Of a stretch of 64,000 bases of DNA, positions 32,459 through 44,000 are shown piece by piece. This DNA comes from Tricholoma matsutake (lineage: Eukaryota > Basidiomycota > Agaricomycetes > Agaricales > Tricholomataceae). Below the pieces are notes generated by a model. The model made no database searches and was not told the DNA's origin. It worked only from the letters and a program-made list of their open reading frames with translations. The stretch covers positions 5,022,001 to 5,086,000 of the forward strand of contig AP026544.2 in assembly GCA_026075535.2 (NCBI GenBank), read 5' to 3'. Made by a program: the position numbers and the translations under genes. The stretch's first letter is position 1. The number at the start of each line of letters is the position of its first letter.

Positions 32459-33238
32459 TTATCTATTCTGCCCTGGAGGGCAGTGAGATGGAATACCAAC
32501 TAAACCCCCTTGCTGCCAGATCCAGTTATTTAGCAGACTGTCTTCATCCTTTAGGACTCCACTCCAGGTTTGGAGTACAATTTCCTGTGTCAGAGCACTT
32601 CTGTCTTGCAGCTTCCTGTTTGTGGACAGGATGTCTAAGTGTAGTCGGCGGTTTACTTGTGCTACCCATCTATTGTGGATCTTGTCTGGTGAGTGGAACT
32701 TGTCTGGATCCCCTTCAAATTTAATGACTTTTTCACATTGTAGTTTCCATATCAGGTGCATGGACTCGGTTACAAGGATCTCAAAAAGGCGGTTCTTGCC
32801 ATGGAGCTTCTTGCCCTTTTCACTTTTGAAGTCTGCTAGTACACAACCTAGGATGGTTCCGAACCGTATTTCTGGCCAGGATTCTTCATGCCTTAACCAT
32901 AGGTTTTTTGCTAAATTCCAAATGATACTAATGGCATTTGAATTGGGACATTCAATGGTGATGTGTTCCATTGATTCAGACTCTCCACATAGTATGCATC
33001 TGTCACAGTGTTCCATGTTAGGGATTCTACTCCAAAAACTGCCTATTTTATAGGCATTATGTAAACTTTTCCAGAGGTAGTTTCTGATCTGTTTTGAGAG
33101 GTCACACTTATGGATTGCTGACCATATTTTATCAGGTGTTGGTGTTTCACCTGTTAGATCTTGGACAGCATAAGTCATAGTTGCCAGTTGTATCTCTGTT
33201 TGTCATCTAGGCTTGTTTGCTAGTTTCCATTTGGTGAT
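32459..33238 (-). pseudogene. LINE ORF2 C-terminus: zinc-binding (zf-RVT-like) domain
   Basis: Continues the RNase H end across the Pg-2 insertion (RRSLYQG then ITKWKLANKP). It reads YAVQDLTGETPTPDKIWSAI, QIRNYLWKSLHNAYKIGSFW, and a finger CILCGESESMEHITIEC (CX2CX7HX4C), the reverse-transcriptase zinc-binding domain found at the C-terminus of Tad/I-type LINE proteins. The remaining ~150 residues (IWNLAKNLWLRHEESWPEI...) end at TAG 32459. The domain probably helps bind the element RNA or target DNA. One stop near 33205 (K P R *) marks it as decayed. Confidence 0.85.
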
Positions 33239-33239
33239 A

Positions 33240-35884
33240 CAGTTGACTTTCTCATAATGCATAATGTAATGATGCATAATTCTCATATTGCATAGCTTTT
33301 GCATCGGAACCACCATGGGATGCAGGGATATGAGGCACATAACGCATAGGTCTGGAGGCAGCAATATGCAGTATCAGAATACCACATCTGTGTTGGCAAT
33401 TGTGGACAACTGCCCATTTGGTGATTCAGGCATGCCTGGAACTACAATATATAAGAATGATAGCTACTTCCAAGTAAAGTATAGTGTGGAAAGAGTCAAA
33501 ATTTTCCACTGTCATGTCTTGCCTCATAAGTAATTGCTTGAAAATTTATGCATCCAACAAAATGCCTCCTGAGCCTACTCAAAAACCTCATGAAAAGCCC
33601 CACCCCTACCAGCAAAAACCCAAAGGTCCCATTGTGAAGAATGCACTGAAAACTTCTGCAAAAATAGTCAAAGAAAAGAATCACAAGAACTTGACACTGC
33701 ATGACTGGATGACGGTTTTCACATTCATTGACCAGCACCCTGATATGACCCAAGGCAACATTGTGAAGCACTTTGCTTCCAAGTCTGACAGTGCATTGCT
33801 ATTCAACCAGTGCACATTGTCCTGAAAGCTGAAGTCACAGGAGGAACTTGAGAAGTGCGTCACATCTCATCCCAATGCACTTTCTTCAAAGCATCCATGT
33901 GTTGTCACAAGACCAGATGTTGAGAGGGCCCTTATTCTCTGGATGAAGCACATGGAGGAGAAGGGAGAGACTGTCAATGGTCCAATGTTGAAAGTCAAGC
34001 GACTCAAGTTTGAAGAACATTTCAATGTACCTGAAGCAGAATGCATCCTTGGAGATGGTTGGATTGCCCCATTCTGTAAGGCATATGGTTACAAGGAGAG
34101 ACATCAACATGGGGAGGTGGGGAGGTGGGGTCAGTTGATATTGAGGCTGTAGAAGCAGAATGCAAATGAGTAGGAATGATTCTAGCAATATATGTTGTGT
34201 GAGATCGGTGGAATGCTGATGAAAGTGGCTTATTTCCATTGTGAGTCGCTCAGCATCAAACTTTTAAATTGATGATTGCAGCAGTGCACCACCAGATTGA
34301 GGGCTTGCTTTGACACAGATGGCCGGAAAGAAAAAAGAGAAATTCAGGATTATGATGCTCTTTACATGTAACACAGATGGAAGTGAGTGCTTACCACCAA
34401 TGTATATTGGTAAGGCAAAAAAGCCATGCTGCTTCAAAAAGCAGAGCCCTGCTGAGTGTGGTTTCTATTATTGGAACAATAAGAAGGCTTGGATGACCTC
34501 CAAGTTGTTTGAAGAGTAAGCAAATTACTTTCTACCTCTGTCAGAAAGTGGCTGATTAAGTTATCTGCTGCAGATATATTAAGGATTTTGACATAAAAAT
34601 GCGCAATGAGAACCAGCATATCTGTCTCACACTTGACAATTTCTTGGGCCATGACATTCAATATCAGCCATGGAACATTTGCCTCTTGTACTTTGAACCA
34701 AATATGACCTCATTTGTCCAGCCACTCGATGCAGGAATTATTAGGTGTTTTAAGGCTTGCTACCACTGAGAATTTTGCCTTCATGCAATTGAGAGGGATG
34801 AGGCAGGGGAATGTGACATTTATAAAATTAATTTGATGGAAAGAATGCTGATGGCGCACACAGCATGGAGACAGGTTGAGGTGTCAACTATTAAGAATTG
34901 CTGGAACCATGCAAAAATTCAAGGGTCCATGCTAAAGATTGAATATGTTATACATTTTATTCATTTATTCTGCAGTGAACTCTTACAGACTGATATATAT
35001 GAGACATCTTCTGCATGCTCAGATTGTGGTGCATGGGATATACTTCAAATCTTTGCAACAAGCAGTATGACCTTACAGTCCTTACCTGCTGCTGAGGAAC
35101 AGTTGAAAACACACCTTGGCAATTGATACAATGCATGGGATTGGCAACCAGCACTCGATGCAGTCATGAATGCTGAGGGCAATATAATACAAGCACAAGA
35201 AGCACTAGCATGGCTTTCCTCAATGACACAACTGCCATGATTAACAATTAGATTACCTCCAGTAGGCCAAGCACAATCTGATCCCACATCACTTTTTTCT
35301 GGAATTGGCAAAGTGGAAAAAGACTTAATGGACTCAGTTGAAGAACTTGTGAAGCGCAAGCAAATTATAGGGCCCCCACCTACCCTCAAGGACCTTGTCA
35401 ACCCAATTGAAGAATGCAAAGTTGGTGACTCACCATATAGATTTGAGGGAGGTGATGCAGAAATTGTGGCTGAGGTCTGGCATGAAATGGCTGTCACTTG
35501 GGGTGAGATAATTGAGCTGGATGACTCAGATGATGATGGTGATGACAATAATGATTTCCTTTCTCATTGAGAGGTTATAGACCTATGTATGTTGCTGGAG
35601 AAAGCATGCATTAGGTATGGGGACCCCGACACTTCTCTTGAACTCCCTAGTCATTTGCACAGGTACAGAGCACAGGTACAGCACAACAATCTTATTAATT
35701 GTACTCAATCATCATTAGATAGTTATTTTACAGTACAGTAGTTGAATAATGGCTGAATCAATGTCACACTTTGCAGTGGGGTCACAAATGTCCCACAGTG
35801 TGACATATTTTGGTACTGCATTTATCTCATACTGCATAAAGCTGGAGCTGGTCCCGAGGCTATGCATTATGAGAAAGTCAACTG
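33240..35884 (+). mobile_element. Pg-2: pogo/CENP-B-type transposon, complete ends, in LINE RNase H region
   Basis: A 2,645-bp element with perfect 24-bp terminal inverted repeats starting CAGTTGACTTTCTC and flanking TA duplications (33238-33239, 35885-35886). Joining the flanks restores the LINE reading SLYQG-ITKWK. It is the full-length relative of Pg-1. Compared with Pg-1, CG dinucleotides are largely TG or CA. Confidence 0.95.
33562..35570 (+). pseudogene. Pg-2 transposase (pogo/Fot-type DDE)
   Basis: Starts MPPEPTQKP at 33562. HTH region LTLHDWMTVFTFIDQHPDMT; TGA at 33823-33825 where Pg-1 has arginine. CENP-B-type DNA-binding domain ERALILWMKHMEEKGETVN and LGDGWIAPFCKAYGYKE. An intron corresponding to Pg-1 precedes the DDE domain: KKEKFRIMMLFTCNTDGSEC, AKKPCCFKKQSPAE, TLDNFLGHDIQYQ and SFVQPLDAGIIRCFKA. 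A second intron follows FEE (34516) and ends at CTGCAG before YIKDFDIKM (34573). The C-terminal tail is acidic (ELDDSDDDGDDNND), ending at 35568-35570. Catalytic aspartates are retained but several stops make it inactive. Confidence 0.85.
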
Positions 35885-35886
35885 TA

Positions 35887-38459
35887 CCTTGATATAGGGA
35901 GCGTCGGGTTCCATTCTTTAGTTTCATCCCTGCCAAGGTCCATTTACGGTCAGTACTAATGTCAATTTCATCACATTGTGGCTTTTCAAGTGCAGCTTTT
36001 GCAAGGTGTTGGGCAGTTGCTTTCCCATCTGCTGGGGTCATTGTAGACCATTGTTGGAGCTTGGTTGGGGCTGATCATTGGTGGAGGTTGGAGACAAGGG
36101 ATTTGTAAAAGTTCTTGTTGTTGGTGTGTGCCCAATCAGAGTCCTCATTTCTTGCAAGGTTAATGGTAATCTCTGATAGGATTGTTTTTTGCTGTATGTA
36201 TATTTTTAGTGGGAGATGTGGAGGGGTTGATCAGAGTGTGCATATTAGAGCACCTAATTCCCCACAGGTTGGGGATGTCATGTTTTCTGGCATTTTGATG
36301 GAGCCTTGATATTCATCTGGTGTTTGTAGGAGGAAACCTCCCCCATTTTCATAGTTGCCATCCTGGTTTATACAGCTGCAACCTGCTGAGATAAGGAGAG
36401 AAGCAGGTTGTTGGGGGTTAGGAGCAATAACCTGGGGGGGGGGTGCTATTGGATATGCTGGCATTGGGTGTGTTGGGGGTGGTAAAGAGAAGATACACAA
36501 GCTGTCTTTGTAGGGGCCACATGAGGTTGAGTATGCAAAGAATGTAAGCTCAGATTTTTCCTTGATTGCTTCTGCTAGCAGGTCAGGAGAGGGGTTTTCA
36601 GGTGGAGCCAAGGCACTCTATTCAGAGGGTGGTCCAGGTTCCATTTTGGGTGGAGGTGATTTAGAATTTGTATGGCATGTTTCCAGCAGTTATTGAGGTG
36701 AGCACATCCAAGGTGTATCCCATCTTCTATGCATTTTGGACAGTTGCAGAATTGTGAGTCTGCATGACCAGACATATCACAGTTGGCAATTTTTTGTAGC
36801 TGTCTCACTGTTGTAACTTTATGATGTGTGCGAAGGCAGTTAGCAACATGGGTATTGTTTTGTTTACTTATTATCTCATCAGCTCCAATGTGAAACCAAA
36901 CAGGGAACACATCTAGTGTATCGCTTGCATAGGATAGGGCTCCAAGGTTTAGGTTGTATTTTCTTGCAGCTTTGGTGATTTGTTGGAGTGACTGGGGCAG
37001 GCTGCGGATTTGTGGTGTCCAGGTTTGGGCAAAAACATGAACCCTTGCTTCTTCATGGACAATGGGAGATTCCTGTGCAAAGTGGTTAAACAGGGCATGT
37101 GCAAAAAAGGCCCAAGGTGGGCATTTAGCTGTCAGAGCTAGGAGATCACATAGCCAGGTGTGTTCTATGGCATCATTGCACTGTGCTAAATTGAGGACTT
37201 GTTTCCCTCCTTTGTCTATAGGAGCATACATTGTCTCAATGCTGATGGGAGGTTTTCCTTCACTGTCCCAGATAAAAGCTTTGATTTTCCATTCAAGTTT
37301 TTGTTCAATAAGTTTTGGCATGCCTTGTGCTTTCAATGGACAATTGGCAGCATGACCCAATACCTTATGTATTATAGTTTTTCTCCCATCAACCATTGGT
37401 GGTTTTTTTCCCATCTTCCTAAACATTCATCAATCTTTTCTAGGACGGGGGACCAGATGGTATTTTCATCTACATTATTTCCTAGCCAGGCACCTAGGAT
37501 TCTTATGGCAGTGCCATCTTTTGCAATTTGGAGGTTTGCTGGTAGGGGAGGATGGTTGGGATTAAGTATGTGTGTGTTGTATAATTTTTCATGGTAGTCA
37601 TGTGAGCCAATTGGGATTATTTCTGTCTTAGTTGTATTGAACTTGGCACCAGAAGTGGTACACCATTTGTGTAAAATGGATTGGAGGGAGGTGTAGTTGT
37701 CATCTTTTGTCAGATAGACAGTGGTGTCATCTGCAAACATGGAAACTACAGTGCAGTATTCCATGCCTGGGGCTTGGAAGCCTTAGAGATTAGATTTATG
37801 TGGTGCTTCTGCTAGGGGTTCAATTGCAAGGTTGAAGAGGAGGCATGATAGTGGGTCTCCTTGTCTTACTCCTCTAGTAACTTGGAAGGGGGAGTTTTGA
37901 ATTCCGTTGATGATTACTACTGTTTCAGCATGGGCATATAAGGTTTGAACAGTGTTTATGAAATGAGGGGGGGAAGTTAAAGTGGGATAGGACTTTCCAC
38001 ACATAGTCATGTGCAATCTTGTCGTAGGCTTTTGCTTGGTCAAGTGCTATAATTGCCCCATTGAGGTTCTCTGCTTCAGCATAGTTAAGGATCATCTGTG
38101 TGAGTCTTATTTGGTCTGTAATGCTTTGGCCTTGTATAAAACCTGCTTGGTTTGGATGAAATACATCGGGTGCAGTTTTGGCTAGTCATAAAGATAAGAT
38201 CTTGGTGAAGATTTTGTAGTCTCCATTTAGGAGGGTTATGGGGCAATAATTCTCAATTTTGTGGCAGTCATTCTTTTTGTATAATGGACATAGCCACCCA
38301 TCTGAAAATCCAGATTCAGGATCAACTCCATGGATTTCAATGTCATTGAAGACAATGGTGAGGCACTTAATAATGTCAAGGGGATTTGTTTCTTGTTCAG
38401 CTGTGCGGGTTTTTGCAGTTTCATTTAGCCATTTCCAGAATTCATATGGGAGGCCACCA
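35887..38459 (-). pseudogene. LINE ORF2: reverse transcriptase (most) and RNase H
   Basis: From high to low coordinates: GLPYEFWKWLNE and GWLCPLYKKND, ENYCPITLLNGDYKIFTK (RT finger, 38190-38420); GVRQGDPLSCLLFNLAIEPL (near 37840); the catalytic motif VSMFADDTTVYL (near 37730), where FADD replaces YADD; KTEIIPIGS; and a thumb with WKIKAFIWDSEGKPPI. RNase H follows: SAGCSCINQDGNYENGGGF (near 36380), ELTFFAYSTSCGPYKD, and STDRKWTLAGMKLKNGTRRS before the Pg-2 insertion. The frame is split into several ORFs by stops and shifts. Order and motifs match fungal Tad-type ORF2. Confidence 0.88.
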
Positions 38460-38462
38460 ATA

Positions 38463-39280
38463 CACAATAGGCAGGGCAAAACTTTCCCAGAGAGAAAATG
38501 TGGAAAAAATGTGGAGAAAATTACACTTTTTCATGTAGCAAACAAGTAAAGAAAAACTGGTGAAAATAGGTTATTTTCTCTTTATTTTCCCTGCAATCTG
38601 CCTAAGAGAAAATATATCATTTGTGTGGAGAGAAAAGAAGGGGAATCTGAAGTGAAAAGAACTTATTTCCTCTTGATTCCCCCCTGGTTTTTTCCTAGGA
38701 AAAAAAAGGTATATTTCCTGCAAGAGCAAATCAGAAATCTCTGGAGAATACAAGTTATTTCTTACAAAGTTTGGCCTAGAAAACTGCATGTGGAAAAGTG
38801 CAACTTTCTCCTCATGTTTGCCAGATTTTCACCTGGAGAAAAAGAAACTCCTGCCTGCTTATGTCAACATTAGTGGCTGTGCCCTTGGGCAGGAGTTTCT
38901 TTTTCTCCAGGTGAAAATCTGGCAAACATGAGGAGAAAATTACACTTTTCCACATGCAATTTTCTAGGCCAAAATTTGTAAGAAATAACTTGTATTCTCC
39001 AGAGATTTCTGATTTGCTCTTGCAGGAAATATACCTTTTTTTTCCTAGGAAAAAATCAGGGGGAAATCGAGAGGAAATAAGTTCTTTTCACTTCAGATTC
39101 CCCTTTTTTTCTCTCCACACAAATGATATATTTTCCCTTAGGCAGATTGCAGAGAAAATAGAGAGAAAATAATCTATTTTCACCAGTTTTTCTTTACTTG
39201 TTTGCTACATGAAAAAGTGTAATTTTCTCCACATTTTCTCCACATTTTCTCTCTGGGAAAGTTTTGCCCTGCCAGTTGTG
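38463..39280. mobile_element. FB-2: 818-bp palindromic CACTA-like MITE in LINE RT
   Basis: Almost the whole element is an inverted repeat, arms about 390 bp, loop about 40 bp near 38870. Ends read CACAATAGGCAGGGCAAAAC and CACAACTGGCAGGGCAAAAC inward. Three-bp duplications ata flank it (38460-38462, 39281-39283). Removing it and one ata gives LINE reading KKATGIGGLPYEFW. CAC ends plus 3-bp TSD suggest the CACTA (CMC) group. Each arm encodes the same spurious 72-codon ORF (38571-38789 minus, 38954-39172 plus), differing at only a few residues. Confidence 0.85.
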
Positions 39281-40588
39281 ATACCGGTTGCTTTTTTGTT
39301 TGGCAGCATTTTCAGGACCATTGCAATTTCATCACCAGTGATTGGCTGGTTAAGGTAGTCATGCTGGTAAGTTGTCAGTCTTGCATTAACATTACTAAGG
39401 ATTTCCTAGGTTGCAGCAGTGCACTGGGGCTCAGCTGCTAAGTTGGCTGATTGGAGATTTTCATAGAAAGTTTTTGTGAAGTTGGCCATCTTTTTAGATT
39501 GTGTCTCATATATAGGTTGGTTGTCTGGGGAGTTTAGGGTTTGAAGTTCAAGAATGGTGTCTCTTGTTTTTTTTTCTTTTACACTACAAGCCCAAAATTT
39601 GCTGGCAGCATTTTCATCCTTGTGTCATTTTGGCTGCTAAAGTATCCCATACAGATTGGTGGAGGTTGTGCTCTTCCTGGTTTATCCTCTCTTGCAGAGT
39701 GCCATGTAATAGACATTTTTCTTCTGTGTCAAGAGATGGGTCTCTTAGGGGGCTTTTCATCTTATCACGCATTTTCTGGATTTCAATTTTCACTCAGGGA
39801 ATCACCTTTTTGGCAAAGGCTTTACAAGTAGTATGGGCTTTATCCTTAAAGTCTTTGAAAATAGTTTGGGGGTTTTTCAATGCTGTGTGGTTGTTAGTAT
39901 TTTCTTCTAGAGATTTGTGTAAGTCTACACCAAGGGATATCATTTCTCTTGTTAGGTTTTTGTCTTTCAGAATGAAAAGTGGGAGTGTCCATCCACCTTT
40001 CCCTATATTGGGCATGTGGTTATCAGAGATTCTTGCTGATATTAGCTGGTGGTCTGTCATGATTCCTGGGGCTGAAATGTCCCAGTCATTGCTGAATGGT
40101 ATTAGGGCATTACACAGATAGATTCTGTCAATTTGTGAGCTGCTACCACCTTGTGCAGGGGATTGGGAATAGGTGAAGGTAATATTGTCAGGGTTTGCTT
40201 GATGCCAGCCATCATGGAGGTCAAGGTTTGATTTGAGCACTGAGAAGGAGTCTGTTATATTTTCACTGTCACATCTGGAGGGGAGCCTGTCAAGGGCATC
40301 TTCTACAAAATTGAAGTCACCTAGCAAAATATCTGGGGGAGGAATTAGAGGATCTCTCAGTTTGGACACAATGTTATACCAGAGTTGTTGGTTCTCATTC
40401 ACAGAATTGGGGGCATAAATAACTAAAATGTGAATATCCATGCTTCAGTGCCATGGGACTGATACTAGCATGGCATAGCCTGGGATGAGTACATATTTCT
40501 TAATGTTGTGGACATTAGCAATATTTTTGTTTAGCACAATTGCAACACCACCAGAGTTGGTGTGTTGCAGATCAATGGAAGAAATGAT
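39281..40588 (-). pseudogene. LINE ORF2: endonuclease C-terminal two-thirds and linker to RT
   Basis: The APE-type endonuclease continues from the part beyond Co-C: SIDLQHTNSGGVAIVLNKNI, then DIHILVIYAPNS, the catalytic LLGDFNFVEDALDRLP, the SQIDRIYL block and the terminal TDHQLISARI. These are the DxN, D and SDH-type motifs used to nick target DNA. The following 170 residues (LFILKDKNLTREMISLG...) and the 39281-39790 stretch lead into the first RT block (GDEIAMVLKMLPNKKATGI). An in-frame stop precedes DIHILV, and several occur in the linker. Confidence 0.85.
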
Positions 40589-40593
40589 GTGAA
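40589..40593. repeat. Target-site duplication gtgaa (left) of Co-C
   Basis: Identical to 46271-46275, directly outside the LTR ends. Confidence 0.97.
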
Positions 40594-40867
40594 TGTTGAA
40601 ATTAATCCCAGTGATGCATGCTGTATACATGAGGCAATACATGCAGCATATGCATGTTACTGCGCTTACTGCGCATACATGCGGTAAACACATTCCTGAG
40701 TCATGTGACGTCCTTATTATTATGTATATAAGGAGAACCTGTACCGTAGTAGGAATACAGTGTTCTTACCTCTGCTAACCCTAGCTGTAAGTCTAAGTAA
40801 ACCCCAGGTAGGTTGTAAGGAATGTGTTGTCTCTTCCACTGTGCAGCATATATAGTCTGCTCCAACA
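40594..40867 (+). repeat. Co-C 5' LTR
   Basis: 274 bp, contains TATATAAGG (around 40725) as likely TATA box. Matches 45997-46270 except for five substitutions. Confidence 0.96.
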
Positions 40868-40878
40868 GGTTATGGGCC
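40868..40878 (+). promoter_or_regulatory. Co-C primer-binding site, copia type
   Basis: GGTTATGGGCC immediately after the LTR, identical to Co-B over 11 bases, consistent with priming by an internally cleaved initiator tRNA-Met. Confidence 0.7.
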
Positions 40879-41095
40879 CTGCTGGGCACGTCGCGAACGC
40901 GCCTTAATTGGCTGCGAACGACGTTGACTTCATCGTCTCCAAATTATAACCTTGCGCTCCCTGCGAGCTGCACATAAAACCTAGGTTGACTAGGGTTAAC
41001 CACTCTGAAGGAGTGTTTTCTCCTGAGAACGTTAAACGTGTTTTATTGAGTAAAAAGACTGATTGAGCGCTTTTAACAGCTGCCACCACAAAATC

Positions 41096-44000
41096 ATGTC
41101 TTCAACTCTTGAGAAACTCATTCAAACTTTCGACGGATCAAATTACATTCAATGGGCTGACTCAATGAAGGTGTGGCTCAGGTCTCAGGGCCTCTGGCAA
41201 ATAACTAGCGGGGCGGAGCAAAAATGGCCCCCGGCGCCTCCCTTGACGGCGACGAACGCTACTTTGGTAGCGGATGCTAATGCCAAGCTCCAGACCTGGA
41301 GCAACAAAAATGACCAGGCCATTGGTAGCCTAGTGCTCCGCCTAGCCCCCTCCATTCGGCAGCGTGCCAACTCAAAGGACACTGCTGAGGAGGTGTGGGA
41401 TCTCATCCGCACCGATTATGGTGTGGACGGCCCCTCCCAAGTCTTCGCGGACTTTAGGTCCGCAATAGCGATCAAGATCCCGGCTGCAAACCCCGCACCG
41501 GAGATTGCTAGAATGGCAGACAAATTTGAGCGCCTTACGGCTGCTAATGTTGCCATCCCCGAGCTAGTGCAAGCAATGATTCTACTTGCTGCGATGCCGC
41601 GCGAGTACGATTCCTTGTCCGCAACGGTCCTTAACACGACCGCTACTAGCGCCTTGACATTTAAACATGTCAAGGACTCCATTGTCGCTGAAGCCTCAAG
41701 GCGCACAGCAGTAGGAAAGCCCGCTGGCCAGCCTCAGGCCAACAAACTTTCTGCTGTTAAGCGCAAAGGGGGAAACCCCAAATGGCAGCCCAAAGAAGGG
41801 CAAAACAGCAACGGAGACTCGTCCCGAAAGCGTGGACGACGTGGGGACAGAAAGACTAAGGAGGAGAAGCCGAAGGATAAACATACCCACCTCGCCTCCA
41901 AAGCCTATACCACCATAAATGGTAATGGCACCATCACACCGCCGATGCCGCTTATACAGCGCATCAAAAGATGCGAACACACTCCCACAAGGGATCCTCG
42001 CCGCTGACCGCCTGCACAGGCATATACGGGCGTGGCCTCTACCTCTCATTCAGTTTATGCTGAATATCAGCAAGCTCGAGACACCCTCGAGCAAATGCAA
42101 CTTCTGCGCAGCGCGAAAAATCTGCGACCGCTGGAAGAGCACCTGACAGTGCGAGAAGGAAAGAGAAGAAGGATAGAACCAGAACCCGAGTCTAGGATCG
42201 AGGAGGTAGAAGACGATACCGTCTCCCTCGGATCTGAACCTCCGGTGTCTGATGAGGAAGTGTGGAAAGTCGTCAACGAAATGCTCGTCGATGAACCCCT
42301 TGATACAGGGGCGTATGATGACAGGTCAGTCCTTTTCCCTGCCACAAGCACTAAGATTAATATTCCTATGAATACAGCGAACTTTTCATGTGAAATTTTA
42401 CTGCTATTAAATGTATCATGGAATTATTTAGATCTTAATATATGTGCTATGTGTGCAAAGGGAGATTGTAAGAAAGGTGCCGACTGGATCATGGATTCAG
42501 GCGCATCAAAACACTTCACTGGTGAAATAAAAGATTTTGCTTCTTACGAGCCTTTACCGAGAAAGGACTCTACCTTGGTCCAAATGGCCACTGGTACTAC
42601 TCATATAGTAGGAAAAGGAGCAGTCTTCATTAAACACCAGGTAGTATGTCACGGGAAGTCAGAGACGCATGAAACGCGGTTATACCCCGTCTACTACATA
42701 CCCAACATTAATACTCGATTGATGTCAATGGGGGTCTTTTTACAAGACGGAAGTGATGTGCGTGGTTCCTCCGCACACATTTCATTTATCGAGCATGGAA
42801 ACCCAATCATGCATTGTGTCCCTCTAAGGAGGAATGACATGATCTATTGGGCTCGGACTCATATATTGAGCACCAAAAAGGTTAATGTCACGACCATTTA
42901 TGTCGCTGACTACTTGACTTGGCATAGGCGACTTGGACACCCATCCAAAGAGGCGCTAGGGAAAATGCCTAAAAGCACCATAAAATTCCCAAGGAATTTA
43001 ATTATTCCTAAAGACAAAATTATATGTCCAGGGTGTGCAGAAGGGAAAATGACCTCAAAATCTTTTCCTGAGTCAGACTCATGAGCTGACAAATCCTTTG
43101 AATTAATACATTCCGACATAAAGGAACTCCTGGTACTATCGTACCACAAACATAAATACTTCATTGTATTTCTGGATGACAAAACGTCACATATTTGGGT
43201 CCAATGTCTCAGAAAGAAATCTGACGCTGCTGCAGCGATTAGACAATTTCAAGTGATGGCTAAAACCCAATATGGCGCTACAATCAAGTGCTGGCATGTC
43301 GATCCAGGGGGGGAGTTCAAGGATCGTGAGCTACAAAAACAGCTCAAGGACTTAGGCATCAAAATAGAGATGTCTGCACCCCACGTTCATCAACAGAACG
43401 GGCGTGCAGAGCGCGCCATAAGGACAATAATGGAAAAGTCGCAAACCTTGCGATTCACCGCTTGTCTACCACAATCATGGTGGGAATTTTGCATAGAACA
43501 TGCAACACATTTATACAACTGAACCCCAATAAGGCGCCTGAAATGGCTGACACCTTTTGAGGACCTGACAAAGGTCTGCCCAGATCTAAACAATCTGAAG
43601 GTCTTCGGTTGCAGTGCTTATGTCTATCTACCAAAGGAAAAACGTCCAACAACATTATCTCCTCGATCGGAGTTAATGACGTACCTTGGAGTAGAAGATG
43701 GCATTAAAGCATATCGTTTCATGCGACAAAATGGCGCAATATTCATTGGTGCCACGGCACTATTTGATGAAACGATGTTCCCATGCTGTCCCGGAGCTAA
43801 AACTCCTGCCAAGACAGACCTTGGTGATTTTCCACCTCCAGAACCAGAAGATGACGACCACTCATCTGGAACGGATGGCGATGACCCTATACCGCCACAA
43901 AATCCGCCCCTTCCTCCATCATTAGAAGATGATGATGATAATTTACCAAGTGAGCAAAAGGCGCATGACGATGCGACTAATGCTCCTCCTCCGCCACCTC

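Noticed and set aside
38571..39172. Two similar 72-codon ORFs in opposite directions
   Set aside because: They are mirror products of the FB-2 palindrome with low-complexity codons. Not genes.
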